From positions 20,064,257 through 20,128,256 of the forward strand of contig NC_083583.1 of the NCBI RefSeq assembly GCF_027579695.1: 64,000 nt of DNA, read 5' to 3'. The stretch comes from Neoarius graeffei (taxonomy: Eukaryota; Chordata; Actinopteri; Siluriformes; Ariidae). Shown in pieces: positions 31,034-39,958 of this stretch. The translations under genes were made by a program, and so were the position numbers. Numbering within the stretch: the stretch's first letter is position 1; each line of letters opens with the position of its first letter. The notes under the pieces were generated by a model. It was given only the letters and a program-made list of their open reading frames with translations. It made no database searches and was not told the origin of the DNA.

Positions 31034-31045
31034 TGACCTACTTTT
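31034..31045 (-). promoter_or_regulatory. RORE (ROR/REV-ERB site), proximal
   Basis: The minus strand reads AAAAGTAGGTCA: an A/T-rich lead followed by the AGGTCA half-site. In mammals the Bmal1 promoter carries an AAAGTAGGTCA element of exactly this form, through which ROR activates and REV-ERB represses the gene. Confidence 0.85.
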
Positions 31046-31075
31046 CTTCATTCGCCTTGAATAACCAGCGCGCCA

Positions 31076-31088
31076 CTAACCTACTTAC
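31076..31088 (-). promoter_or_regulatory. RORE (ROR/REV-ERB site), distal
   Basis: The minus strand reads GTAAGTAGGTTAG, followed by TGG. It corresponds to the second, AAGTAGGTTAGTGG-type RORE of the mammalian Bmal1 promoter, and like that one it lies just downstream of an ATTGG box (31096-31092). The pair is 43 bp apart, close to four helical turns. Confidence 0.85.
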
Positions 31089-31091
31089 TGA

Positions 31092-31205
31092 CCAATCCCG
31101 TGCCAGCACAGAACGAGCCTCGACTTCGCTGACCAATCAGAGAGAAGATTATGGACTCGGCAGCCAATAGCGTCTTGAGGATCTTGATTCAAGAACGCAT
31201 CCAAT
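31092..31205 (-). promoter_or_regulatory. Array of four CCAAT boxes upstream of bmal1
   Basis: CCAAT occurs at 31092, 31133, 31164 and 31201 (all the same orientation, ATTGG toward bmal1), spaced 41, 31 and 37 bp. Such helically spaced arrays are typical NF-Y promoter sites. The nearby sequence is richer in CpG than the surrounding intron. It could also serve a divergent transcript, of which I see no exon. Confidence 0.65.
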
Positions 31206-31449
31206 GGCTTGCTCGCGGTTCCCATCGCAACACAAATATAAACAGGAGCTACAGCTGAACAGTGGAAAGTGAAAGCGGTTAAACAAAACAGAAACATGTT
31301 GACGAAAGGGAAAAAGGTTCAAAGAAATAAAATACACAAAAAAGCAGTTAATATTGATAACAATGTACAGATGAGTGAAAATTATGTTGTCTACATTTTA
31401 CAGCTTCATAACTGCTCTGATAAGGGAGAACGGGGTCAGTTGTAACACT

Positions 31450-31824
31450 CACTCTCTCTCATTATCTCTAGCCGTTTTATCCTGTCCTATAGGGTCGCAG
31501 GCAAGCCGGAGCCTATCCCAGCTGACTACGGGCGAAAGGCGGGGTACACCCTGGACAAGTCGCCAGGTCATCGCAGGGCTGACACATAGACACAGACAAC
31601 CATTCACACTCACATTCACACCTACGGTCAATTTAGAGTCACCAGTTAACCTAACCTGCATGTCTTTGGACTGTGGGGGAAACCGGAGCACCCGGAGGAA
31701 ACCCACGCGGACACGGGGAGAACATGCAAACTCCACATAGAAAGGCCTTCGCCGGCCATGGGGCTCGAACCCGGACCTTCTTGCTGTGAGGTGACAGCGC
31801 TAACCACTACACCACTGTGCTGCC
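31450..31824 (-). mobile_element. SINE, TGAGA-type
   Basis: Complete body and head (ccactacaccactgtgctgc). The tail is short (ctctctctcattatctctag). No clear duplication. It is the first insertion upstream of the bmal1 promoter. Confidence 0.88.
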
Positions 31825-31841
31825 AGAATAATTATTATTAT

Positions 31842-32210
31842 TCATCTCATCTCATCTCATCTCATCATCTGTAGCCGCTTTATCCTGTCCTACAGGGTCC
31901 CAGGCAAGCTGGAGCCTATCCCAGCTGACTACGGGCAAAAGGCAGGGTACACCCTGGACAAATCGCCAGGTTATCACAGGGCTGACACACAGACACAGAC
32001 AAGCATTCATACTCACATTCACACCTACGGTCAGTTTAGAGTCACCAGTTAACCTAACCTGCATGTCTTTGGACTGTGGGGGAAACCCACGCGGACACGG
32101 GCAGAACATGCAAACTCCGCACAGAAAGGCCCTCGCCGGACACGGGGCTCGAACCCGGACCTTCTTGCTGTGAGGCGACAGCGCTAACCACAACACCACT
32201 GTGCTGCCCC
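31842..32210 (-). mobile_element. SINE, TGAGA-tail type
   Basis: Complete but with a 15-bp gap in the body, ggggaaacccacgcggac, where other copies have an extra ccggagcacccggag block. Confidence 0.88.
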
Positions 32211-32239
32211 CAAGAGCAATGTAATTCTCCTATTTTATA

Positions 32240-32863
32240 TTAAACTTTGGTCAAATATCTGTCACGTTTTGCATTTTGTGCAATTTTTTTTTACCTTGCA
32301 CAATACCAGAAAAATTCAGTTGAAATCGAGCCATTTGAGGCGAATTGGTCTGCCACTGAAAAAACTTGGCATTTGAATTTCCCGGCAAACATTGATTTTC
32401 ATGATGTCGCGTGCGGGACGCCTCCCTCTGAATCCTACATCAGCGCTGGTTTGTTTATCAGAAAACGACCTGGTGGTTTTCTGCAAATTTCTTCAATGTT
32501 ATCGCATAATTATTAAAATGGTTAACAGATGTATCGTAGGAGGGTGTAGCAACACCAATCATGATGGGATTAGTACTCATCATTTTCCAAAAGACCGGAC
32601 AATGAGAGAGAAATGGGAGCGCTTGGTCTACACAGGCTGTGCACTGAAACCGTGCAAGCTCGCGCAGCCTGCTGGTGCTTCCGCAGGTGACGTCACGAAT
32701 CTGGCTCCAGACTCCCTTAGGATTTTTCCAGACGTGGTTTGTTATTTTATTTTTTTCTGCTGTAGACAGATGGCCTTGTGCAAAATTACCCTTCTGGATG
32801 AGTGTGTAAAGGGACATACTTTCATATAAAAAAACCCCACAAAATTGGTCCAGAATATGCACT
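32240..32863 (+). mobile_element. Kolobok-like THAP element, left end uncertain
   Basis: The right end ...ccagaatatgcact is followed by TTAA (32864-32867). Inside is a THAP-type start. The left terminus was not located with confidence, so the start given is approximate. Confidence 0.5.
32518..32829 (+). pseudogene. THAP-domain N-terminal fragment
   Basis: The ATG at 32518 opens MVNRCIVGGCSNTNHDGIST, followed by HHFPKDRTMREKWERLV and a Cys-containing stretch. C-x4-C, the FPKD motif and the Trp are THAP features. The C-x2-H half is not reached before the frame runs into non-coding sequence, so the domain is incomplete or the rest lay on a lost exon. Confidence 0.55.
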
Positions 32864-33191
32864 TTAAAGGTGCCCTTCCACCAAAAACGTTTAATACTGG
32901 CTCTTTTTGAAATACCATAGTTCACTCCGAGTTGCATATGCATGCTGCATGTGAAAATGTAATTCTACTCCCATTCCCTGTATTAGCTTATGAAAGAAAA
33001 TAGTCGGAAAAATGAGCAAATCTGAAAAAGCCCTACGAACTTACGTCACTTCGAAAATTAGTATTCATGGCCTCACCCACCTTGGCTTGCGACCGCCCAC
33101 GGGAAGAAAGTTCGGATTTAAGCGTGAGGATAGATAGCAGAGCCCATCTCGTCAGTAGCTAACGAAGAGGACCTAACAGCAAGTAGAAAAC

Positions 33192-33757
33192 ATGTCTGAA
33201 CAAGTTCGTGCCTGTGTTATTTGTGGCAGTAACACATCAACGTTGCATGTTTGGGGAGGCTGGGACCTCCCCTGCACGAGTTATGAGCGTTCAAAATCGG
33301 GCTGGAGCCGCCGACAGAAACGAAACCTAAGCGGAGCGCTGCGGCTCGCCTCGGGGCAAATTACGTCCCGAGGCAGGGGCTAGCCCGCCCTGGCAGTGCT
33401 GGTTTGTTGGGGAGAGGGCAGAGGTCGCTGGCTGCCAAGTTTGGGGAGGTTGGGACCTCCCCTGCCCGAGTTACGAGCGTCCAAAGTCGGGCTGGAGCCG
33501 CCAACAGAAACGAAACCTAAGCGGAGCAATGATGCAAGATAGAAGAGCTGAAGAAGAAATGGTTGGAATTTATCTTTGGAACACCACCAGCGAAGTATAA
33601 TGCAACGTTAGTACTGTGTTCTGATCATTTCAACCACAGTGACTTTTCAAACTTCGGTGCCTTCAGTAGTGGTTTTGCTTCGAGGTCGTTTTTAATACTT
33701 GGATCTGTACCGTCAAGACGATCGACCACCAGCTCACAAGCTGTAAGTAAAACATGA
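33192..33757 (+). pseudogene. THAP ORF split by a duplicated segment
   Basis: The ATG at 33192 begins MSEQVRACVICGSNTSTLHV (zinc ligands C-x2-C). The second half, WLEFIFGTPPAKYN and VLCSDHFNHSDFSNFG (C-x2-H), lies at 33558-33757, up to a GTAAGT donor after SSQAV. Between them two 88-bp near-identical copies (33249-33336 and 33440-33527) and a GC-rich spacer break the domain. The protein is therefore not produced as one domain from this copy. Confidence 0.6.
33249..33527. repeat. 88-bp direct duplication in a THAP element
   Basis: tttggggaggctgggacctc... at 33249-33336 recurs at 33440-33527 with about six differences, separated by 103 bp. Confidence 0.8.
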
Positions 33758-34455
33758 ACTTTTAGTTCGAAGGTTTTTGTTACAAAATAGCATGTTCATA
33801 TTCTCCACGTTAGCATGCATGACATGGTCACAAGCTAGGCAGGGATGAGAGTTTTCCGCTTTTCGGCGGATTTCCGCTTTTTCTGAGTAAAAAATGACCT
33901 TTTTATATTATGCCAAATCCGTTGAGAATTTTTTTTATTAATTTCGTGGGTTTGGGGTATGTTCCTTCATGCTGTTCAAACTTTATTAACTCCAACGATG
34001 TTTACACATTATTTGTAAGTTGCCATCTTTAGTCTCGTTTAAATCTCGTTGAATGTGATGTAAAATTCGTGTTATCTACATTGTTATTGGTCAAAACATC
34101 GATGTCGAGACCATAATAGCCAATCAAAACAGTTTTTACAAAGACACCCACATCTGCTTGTTCTGACCCACTGGAGGTAGTGTCACAGTGCTGTTAGCCA
34201 ATCAGAGGTAACACGTTTACTGATTGCTGTTAGCCAATCAAAGGTAACATGTTTACATGTCGTGAATATTAATGAGTAAGAGCTGAAATCCTGTCGCTCT
34301 CCCCCCACCCACTCCTCCACCAAACTAGAACAGCCTGAAACAGGAGAACCACAGCATTTTTTTTCACCAAAACCGGCTCACAGGGCATTCATTCATACTA
34401 GAGACCACCGCAAAATTAATGAAAAAACGATGCAATGAGACCTTTAAAGGATATA

Positions 34456-35868
34456 CAGTGGTGCTTGAAAGTTTGTGAATTTTCTATATTTCTGCATAAA
34501 TATGACCTAAAACATCATCAGATTTTCACACAAGTCCTAAAAGTAGATAAAGAGAACCCAGTTAAACAAATGAGACAAAAATATTATACTTGGTCATTTA
34601 TTTATTGAGGAAAATGATCCAATATTACATATCTGTGAGTGGCAAAAGTATGTGAACCTCTAGGATTATTTATTACCTCATTTGAAGGTGAAATTAGAGT
34701 CCGGTGTTTTCAATCAATGGGATGACAATCAGGTGTGAGTGGGCACCCTGTTTTATTTAAAGAACAGAACAGGGATCTATCAAAGTCTGATCTTCACAAC
34801 ACATGTTTGTGGAAGTGTATCATGGCACGAACAAAGGAGATTTCTGAGGACCTCAGAAAAGTGTTGTTGATGCTCATCAGGCTGGAAAAGGTTACAAAAC
34901 CATCTCTAAAGAGTTTGGACTCCACCAATCCACAGTCAGACAGATTGTGTACAAATGGAGGAAATTCAAGACCATTGTTACCCTCCCCAGGAGTGGTTGA
35001 CCAACAAAGATCACTCCAAGAGCAAGGCGTGTAATAGTCGGCGAGGTCACAAAGGACCCCAGGGTAACTTCTAAGCAACTGAAGGCCTCTCTTACATTGG
35101 CTAATGTTAATGTTCATGAGTCCACCATCAGGAGAACACTGAACAACAATGGTGTGCATGGCAGGGTTGCAAGGAGAAAGCCACTGCTCTCCAAAAAGAA
35201 CATTGCTGCTCATCTGCAGTTTGCTAAAGATCATGTGGACAAGCCAGAAGGCTATTGGAAAAATGTTTTGTGGATGGATGAGACCAAAACAGAACATTTT
35301 GGTTTAAATGAGAAGCGTTATGTTTGGAGAAAAGAAAACACTGCTTTCCAGCATAAGAACCTGATCCCATCTGTGAAACATGGCGGTGGTAGTAGTATCA
35401 TGGTTTGGGCCTGTTTTGCTGCATCTGGGCCAGGACGGCTTGCCATCATTGATGGAACAATGAATTCTGAATTATACCAGCGAATTCTAAAGGAAAATAT
35501 CAGGACATCTGTCCATGAACTGAATCTCAAGAGAAGGTGGGTCATGCAGCAAGACAACGACCCTAAGCACACAAGTCGTTCTACCAAAGAATGGTTAAAG
35601 AAAAATAAAGTTAATGTTTTGGAATGGCCAAGTCAAAGTACTGACCTTAATCCAATCAAAATGTTGTGGAAGGACCTGAAGCGAACAGTTCATGTGAGGA
35701 AACCCACCAACATCCCAGAGTTGAAGCTGTTCTGTACGGAGGAACGGGCTAAAATTCCTCCAAGCCGGTGTGCAGGACTGATCAACAGTTACCGGAAATG
35801 TTTAGTTGCAGTTATTGCTGCACAAGGGGGTCACACCAGATACTGAAAGCAAAGGTTCACATACCATA
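34456..35868 (+). mobile_element. Tc1 transposon, 3' end missing
   Basis: The left end CAGTGGTGCTTGAAAGTTTG follows TA (34454-34455) and is a familiar fish Tc1 terminus. The element breaks off just after the transposase stop (caaaggttcacatac), where another SINE family begins at 35869, so the right inverted repeat has been lost. Confidence 0.85.
34822..35846 (+). pseudogene. Tc1 transposase, frameshifted, catalytic Glu changed
   Basis: The start is MARTKEISEDLRKV at 34822. A frameshift follows within the first HTH (near 34858), and the long open part is 35097-35846. The HTH region, WKNVLWMDETKTEHFG (first Asp) and MQQDNDPKHTSRST (second Asp) are present. The third acidic residue lies in STDLNPIKMLWKDLK, where the Glu of the DD34E motif reads Lys. 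Together with the frameshift and a premature stop near 35000 (GVVDQ region) this copy is dead. Transposase would act on the TIRs in the nucleus by cut and paste at TA. Confidence 0.85.
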
Positions 35869-36008
35869 AATCCGGGGACCCGGGTTCGATTCCGGCCCGA
35901 GGTCATTTCCTGATCCCTCCTCGTCTCTCTCTCCCACTCATTTCCTGTCTCTACACTGTCCTATCCAATAAAGGTGCAAAAAGCCCCAAAAAAATCTTTA
36001 AAAAAAAA
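35869..36008 (+). mobile_element. Second SINE family, 5'-truncated
   Basis: cccgggttcgattccggccc is a tRNA B box. It is followed by ctctctcccactcatttcct and ccaataaaggtgcaaaaagc with an A-rich tail. This differs from the abundant SINE and is another known fish tRNA-SINE type. It lacks its A box and abuts the broken Tc1. Confidence 0.65.
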
Positions 36009-36044
36009 AACAAATCTGTTAGGGGGAAAATAAAAAGTAAAAAA

Positions 36045-36530
36045 AGTACAATAAGCTGGTTGCATAAGTGTGCTCACCCTTAAATTAATACATTGTTGAA
36101 GCACTTTTTGATTTAATTACAGCATTCAGGCTTTTTGGGTTCACACCTGCCATCAATTAAAATGACTCTGATTAACCCCAAATAAAGTTCAGACATTTAC
36201 TCAGTTGCATCCTCCAGCAAAAGCCAGCGTTCACAGAGAGCTTACAAAGCAGCAAAGGGATCTCATGGTTGAAAGGTATCAGTCAGGAGAAGGGTACAAA
36301 AACATTTCCACGGCATTAGATATACCATGGAGCACAGTGAAGACAGTCATCAAGAAGTGGAGAAAATTTGGGACAACACTGACATTACCGAGAACTGGAC
36401 ATCCCTCCAAAATTGATGAAAAGACAAGACGAAAACTGGTCAGGGAGGCTGCCAAGAGGCCTACAGCAACACTGAAGGAGCTGCAGGAATTTCTGGCAAG
36501 TACTGGTTGTGTACTACAGTACATGTGACA
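36045..36530 (+). pseudogene. Tc1-like transposase N-terminal fragment (different family)
   Basis: The frame 36205-36528 reads ELTKQQRDLMVERYQSGEGY, NISTALDIPWSTVKTVIKKW and TGHPSKIDEKTRRKLVREAA. These are the paired HTH and GRP-like (TGHP) motif of a Tc1 transposase. The catalytic part is missing. The upstream region (gttgcataagtgtgctcacc) looks like its 5' end. It is truncated at about 36530. Confidence 0.75.
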
Positions 36531-36587
36531 ACAATCTCCTGTATTCTCCATATGTCTGAACTGTGAGGTAGGGTCAAAGAAAGACAT

Positions 36588-36658
36588 CCCCAGGACCTGA
36601 ACCCAGGAACTTCTTGCTGTGAGGTGACAGTGTTAACCACTACACCACCGTGACACCC
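36588..36658 (-). mobile_element. SINE head remnant
   Basis: Only the tRNA-like part (gaacccaggaacttcttgct ... ccactacaccaccgtgacac) is present. Confidence 0.8.
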
Positions 36659-36659
36659 T

Positions 36660-37312
36660 TGACAAGATCCTTTATCCGTTAAAATGTCCTCTCTGGAAAT
36701 CACTCACCATATGATGAGGTTGTAAATGATTTTTAAAGAGAAATCTGTCTCTTTTGAAGCAGAATACTCTGCTGTTACAAACACTACAGTAAAAATCAGG
36801 ACTTGAAACAGCTGCAAGACACATATGCAGCTGTGGTGCATATGCAGCATCACATGCGGTTGAAATGTGAGCCTGTCAAAAAGTGTCCTTGCCAGAAAAC
36901 CATAAGACTCGTCACCAGTTCAGTTGTTATTACAGTTACTTAATTACTAAATTATGAATGAATTAATAGACATTTCAACAGTTTTTCACTTTATATATCT
37001 TACTCTTGTGGATGATAAGAAAGTGGGTCAATTTTAGAAATACACTATATGCCTCTTCTCACCACAAGTAACACGTCCAGTATATGACCTCTAGCTCTGA
37101 AATTCTGCGCAGTTCATTTCCACCTCAAAAGGTCATTTTTGGCAGCAAAGAAACACAAAGTTTTGAGTTTTGATTTTTTGGACTATTGTGGACCTGAAAA
37201 GTTTATCCTGGCTGTTGTGAAACAGCCCATAAAGGTCAAGTTCATCTGTGGTTGTTGCCTGGCTAATTTGCTGAATGAACTGTAATCCCATGTTTATACG
37301 AAAACTAGAGAG
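36660..37312. other. Nothing recognised
   Basis: Intergenic AT-rich sequence without recognisable motifs. Confidence 0.4.
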
Positions 37313-37368
37313 AAACAAACAAACAAACAAACAAACAAACAAACAAACAAACAAACAAACAAACAAAA
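37313..37368. repeat. (AAAC)n microsatellite
   Basis: About 13 units of aaac. Confidence 0.9.
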
Positions 37369-37445
37369 AATATCCTACACTCCACAGGGTGTTTTCAAAA
37401 TGGAGGTCCAGTGGGAAAAAGTGGACTAATGTACCATAGTGTATA

Positions 37446-37675
37446 GTTCATCTCATCTCATCTCATCTCATCTCATCTCATCTCATCTCATCTCATCTCA
37501 TCTCATTATCTCTAGCCGCTTTATCCTGTTCTACAGGGTCGCAGGCAAGCTGGAGCCTATCCCAGCTGACTACGGGCAAAAGGTGGGGTACACCCTGGAC
37601 AAGTCGCCAGGTCATCACAGGGCTGACACATAAACACAGACAACCATTAACACTCACATTCACACCTACGTTCAT
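37446..37675 (-). mobile_element. SINE, head-truncated, with long (TCATC)n tail
   Basis: The tail of about twelve tcatc units is the longest in the window. The body ends at cacacctacgttcattaaaa, so the tRNA-like half is missing (5' truncation). Confidence 0.85.
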
Positions 37676-37730
37676 TAAAATCCAAATAAAAAAAAAAAAA
37701 GAAACTGCCAATAAGCTTTAAATAATAGTA

Positions 37731-37868
37731 TTCGCCCTTTACACATGTCCTACAATCCACTGTGTGGTTGGGGGCTTCCGGTGGCCAGGCCCAGGCTGCT
37801 GATAATGGCACAAAAACCAATACTGGGCGATATCAGTTTCGATGTTCAAATATCGGTTGTTCAAATAT
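37731..37868. repeat. Inverted repeat arm, partner at 43968-44097
   Basis: tattcgccctttacacatgt, ccactgtgtggttgggggct, tccggtggccaggcccaggc and tgataatggcacaaaaacca are mirrored at 43968-44097. The outermost part also matches the termini of the mariner-like element (44059 and 56066). Confidence 0.75.
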
Positions 37869-38214
37869 TATTATGCCCAAATAAGTTCAAATATCAGATG
37901 TTTAAATATTATTACAGGTTTACATGGTCTCACAGATTTGTTCAAGATTAATACTGCTGGAAATGATTGCACATTTACAATTTGTCATCAGTGTAAATGT
38001 ACACTGTTAATGTTGTTGGCCAGAGTTATAGTGCTGAGTAGTTGGAACATGTATTTTGTGTAAACACTGCAGAGAGTGAAAGTGAAATCACTGTATGGGT
38101 GATAATATAAGGATGACCAAATAAAAGCTTGTGTTGATTGCGGATGACATTCTCTTGAACATTTCCCAGCCACAAGAATCAATACCTCCTCTCCTGACTC
38201 TCATTAATAAGTTT

Positions 38215-39958
38215 AGATTAGATTAGATTAGATTAGATTAGATTAGATTAGATTAGATTAGATTAGATAAAACTTTATTGATCCCTTTGGGCGGGTTCCC
38301 TCAGGGAAATTAAGATTCCAGCAGCATCATTACAGATAAACAGAGAAAAGAAATAGAGAAAACTTCTCGATAAATTAAAATAAATTAAGTATTTACATAT
38401 ACAAATATAAAAAAATAAGATATGGGGAAGAGAGGAAGGGGGAGGGGGGAAGGGGGAAAAGTGGAGTTAGGGTAAGTGTGTGTGTATGTGTGTGTGTGGG
38501 GGGGGGAGAGCAGGACAGATATTGCACTTTATATTGCACTTTATATTGCACATTGTCCGGTATTGCTTATTGTCAGGCTAGGCTACTGCTCCTTCCCATC
38601 CTCTGTCCTCCTGTTACCCCTCCTTCCCCCCAGAGAGGAGTTGTACAGTCTGATGGTGTGAGGGACAAAGGAGTTTTTGAGTCTGTTCGTCCTGCACTTG
38701 GGAAAGAGCATTCAGTAACTGAACAGGCTCCTCTGGTTGCTGATGACGGTGTGCAGAGGGTGACTGGCATCACCCATGATGTTTAATAGTTTGTCCATAG
38801 ACCTCTTCTCTGCCACTATCACCAGAGAGTCCAGCTTCATGGCGGCCACAGAACCGGCCTGCCTGATCAGTTTGTCCAGCCTGGATGTGTCCTTCTTGGA
38901 TGTGCTGCCCCCAAGCACACCACGGTGTAAAACAGGACACTGGCAACCACAGACTGATAGAACATCCATAGGAGTTTCCTGCAGATGTTAAAGGACCGCA
39001 GCCTCCTAAGGAAGTATAGCCTGCTCTGTCCCTTCCTGTATAAGTGATTGGTGTTGCAAGTCCAGTGCAGCTTGCTGTCCAGCCACAGCCCGAGGTACCT
39101 GTAGGAATCCACAGCCTCCACCTCGACTCCCTCGATCAGAACTGGTCATGACCTTGGTCTGGACCTCCCAAAGTCAATGACCAGCTCCTTGGTCTTCGAG
39201 GTGTTGAGCTGCAGATGGTTCCTGTTGCACCACGCAGCAAAGTCCCTCACAAGGCTCCTATACTCCTCCTCTCTGTCGTCACTGATACACCCAACGATGG
39301 CTGTGTCATCGGCAAACTTCTGAATGTGACACAGCTCCGAGTTGTAGCAGAAGTCTGCGGTGTACAGGGTGAAGAGAAGAGGGGCCAGCACCGTGCCCTG
39401 GGGTGCTCCGGTGCTGCTAATTACAGTGTCAGACGTGATGTCCTTCAGCCTGACGTACTGCGGCTTGTCAGTGAGGTAGCTGGAGATCCAGGTGACCAGG
39501 CAGGGGTCCACTCGCATCCTGTTCAGTTTGTCCTGAAGCAGTAGGGGCTGGTGTAGTCACTCGAGAAGTCCAAGAAGAGGATTCTCACTGTCCCATTTCC
39601 CTTATCCAGATGTGAGTGGGCTCGGTGTAGCAGATAGAGGATGGCGTCTTCCACACCAACACCTGCCCGGTACGCAAACTGCAGACAGTCCTGGGTATGT
39701 TGTACCTGGGGTCTGAGGAGGCTGAGGAAGAGCCGCTCCAATGTCTTCATCAGATGTGAAGTGAGTGCCACCGGTCGGAAGTCGTTCAGCTCGCTGGGCC
39801 GATTCTTTTTGGGAACTGGAACGATACATGATGTCTTCCAGAGGGTTGGCACTCTCCCCAGCTGCAGGCTGAGGTTGAAGATGTGTTGGAGTGGTTCACC
39901 CAGTTCAGCAGCGCAGGTCTTCAGTAGTTGTGGACACACCTTGTCCGGGTGTGGCAGT
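38215..39958 (-). mobile_element. 5'-truncated LINE (CR1/L2-like), inside the L1
   Basis: It has the same 3' terminus as the LINE at 25739 (tttattgatccctttgggcg), followed on the minus strand by a (TAATC)n tail (38216-38269). Minus-strand frames cover RT motifs VPVPKKNRPSELNDFRPVAL, AYRAGVGVEDAILYLLHRAH, GTVLAPLLFTLYTADFCYN and FADDTAIVGCI. The 5' border at about 39958 is the point where the L1 frame resumes. Confidence 0.85.
38640..39958 (-). pseudogene. Reverse-transcriptase ORF of the nested LINE, frameshifted
   Basis: The frame parts are about 39958-39523, 39517-39146 and 39121-38700, each open but out of phase with the next. The first holds the RT fingers region (KKNRPSELNDFRPV) up to FLDFSS. 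The second holds the SYLTDKPQYV, GAPQGTVLAP and FADD motifs. The third holds the thumb and C-terminus (SRLYFLRRLRSFNICRKLL, SHPLHTVISNQRSLF). An endonuclease domain is absent because of 5' truncation. It would reverse-transcribe its own RNA at a chromosomal nick. Not functional. Confidence 0.85.

Larger units (their letters stand above)
32868..34443 (+). mobile_element. Kolobok-like THAP element abutting the previous one
   Basis: It starts AGGTGCCCTTCCACC directly after the shared TTAA (32864-32867) and ends at 34443 (inverted AGGTCTCATTGCATCG), followed by TTAA at 34444-34447. The two ends match only over AGGT, so the termini have diverged or one end is from a sister element. The interior shares aatagccaatcaaaacagtt and aaagacacccacatc with the element at 14141-15633. 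Confidence 0.6.

Noticed and set aside
39215-39544. Plus-strand frames over the nested LINE
   Set aside because: Shadows of the minus-strand reverse-transcriptase gene.
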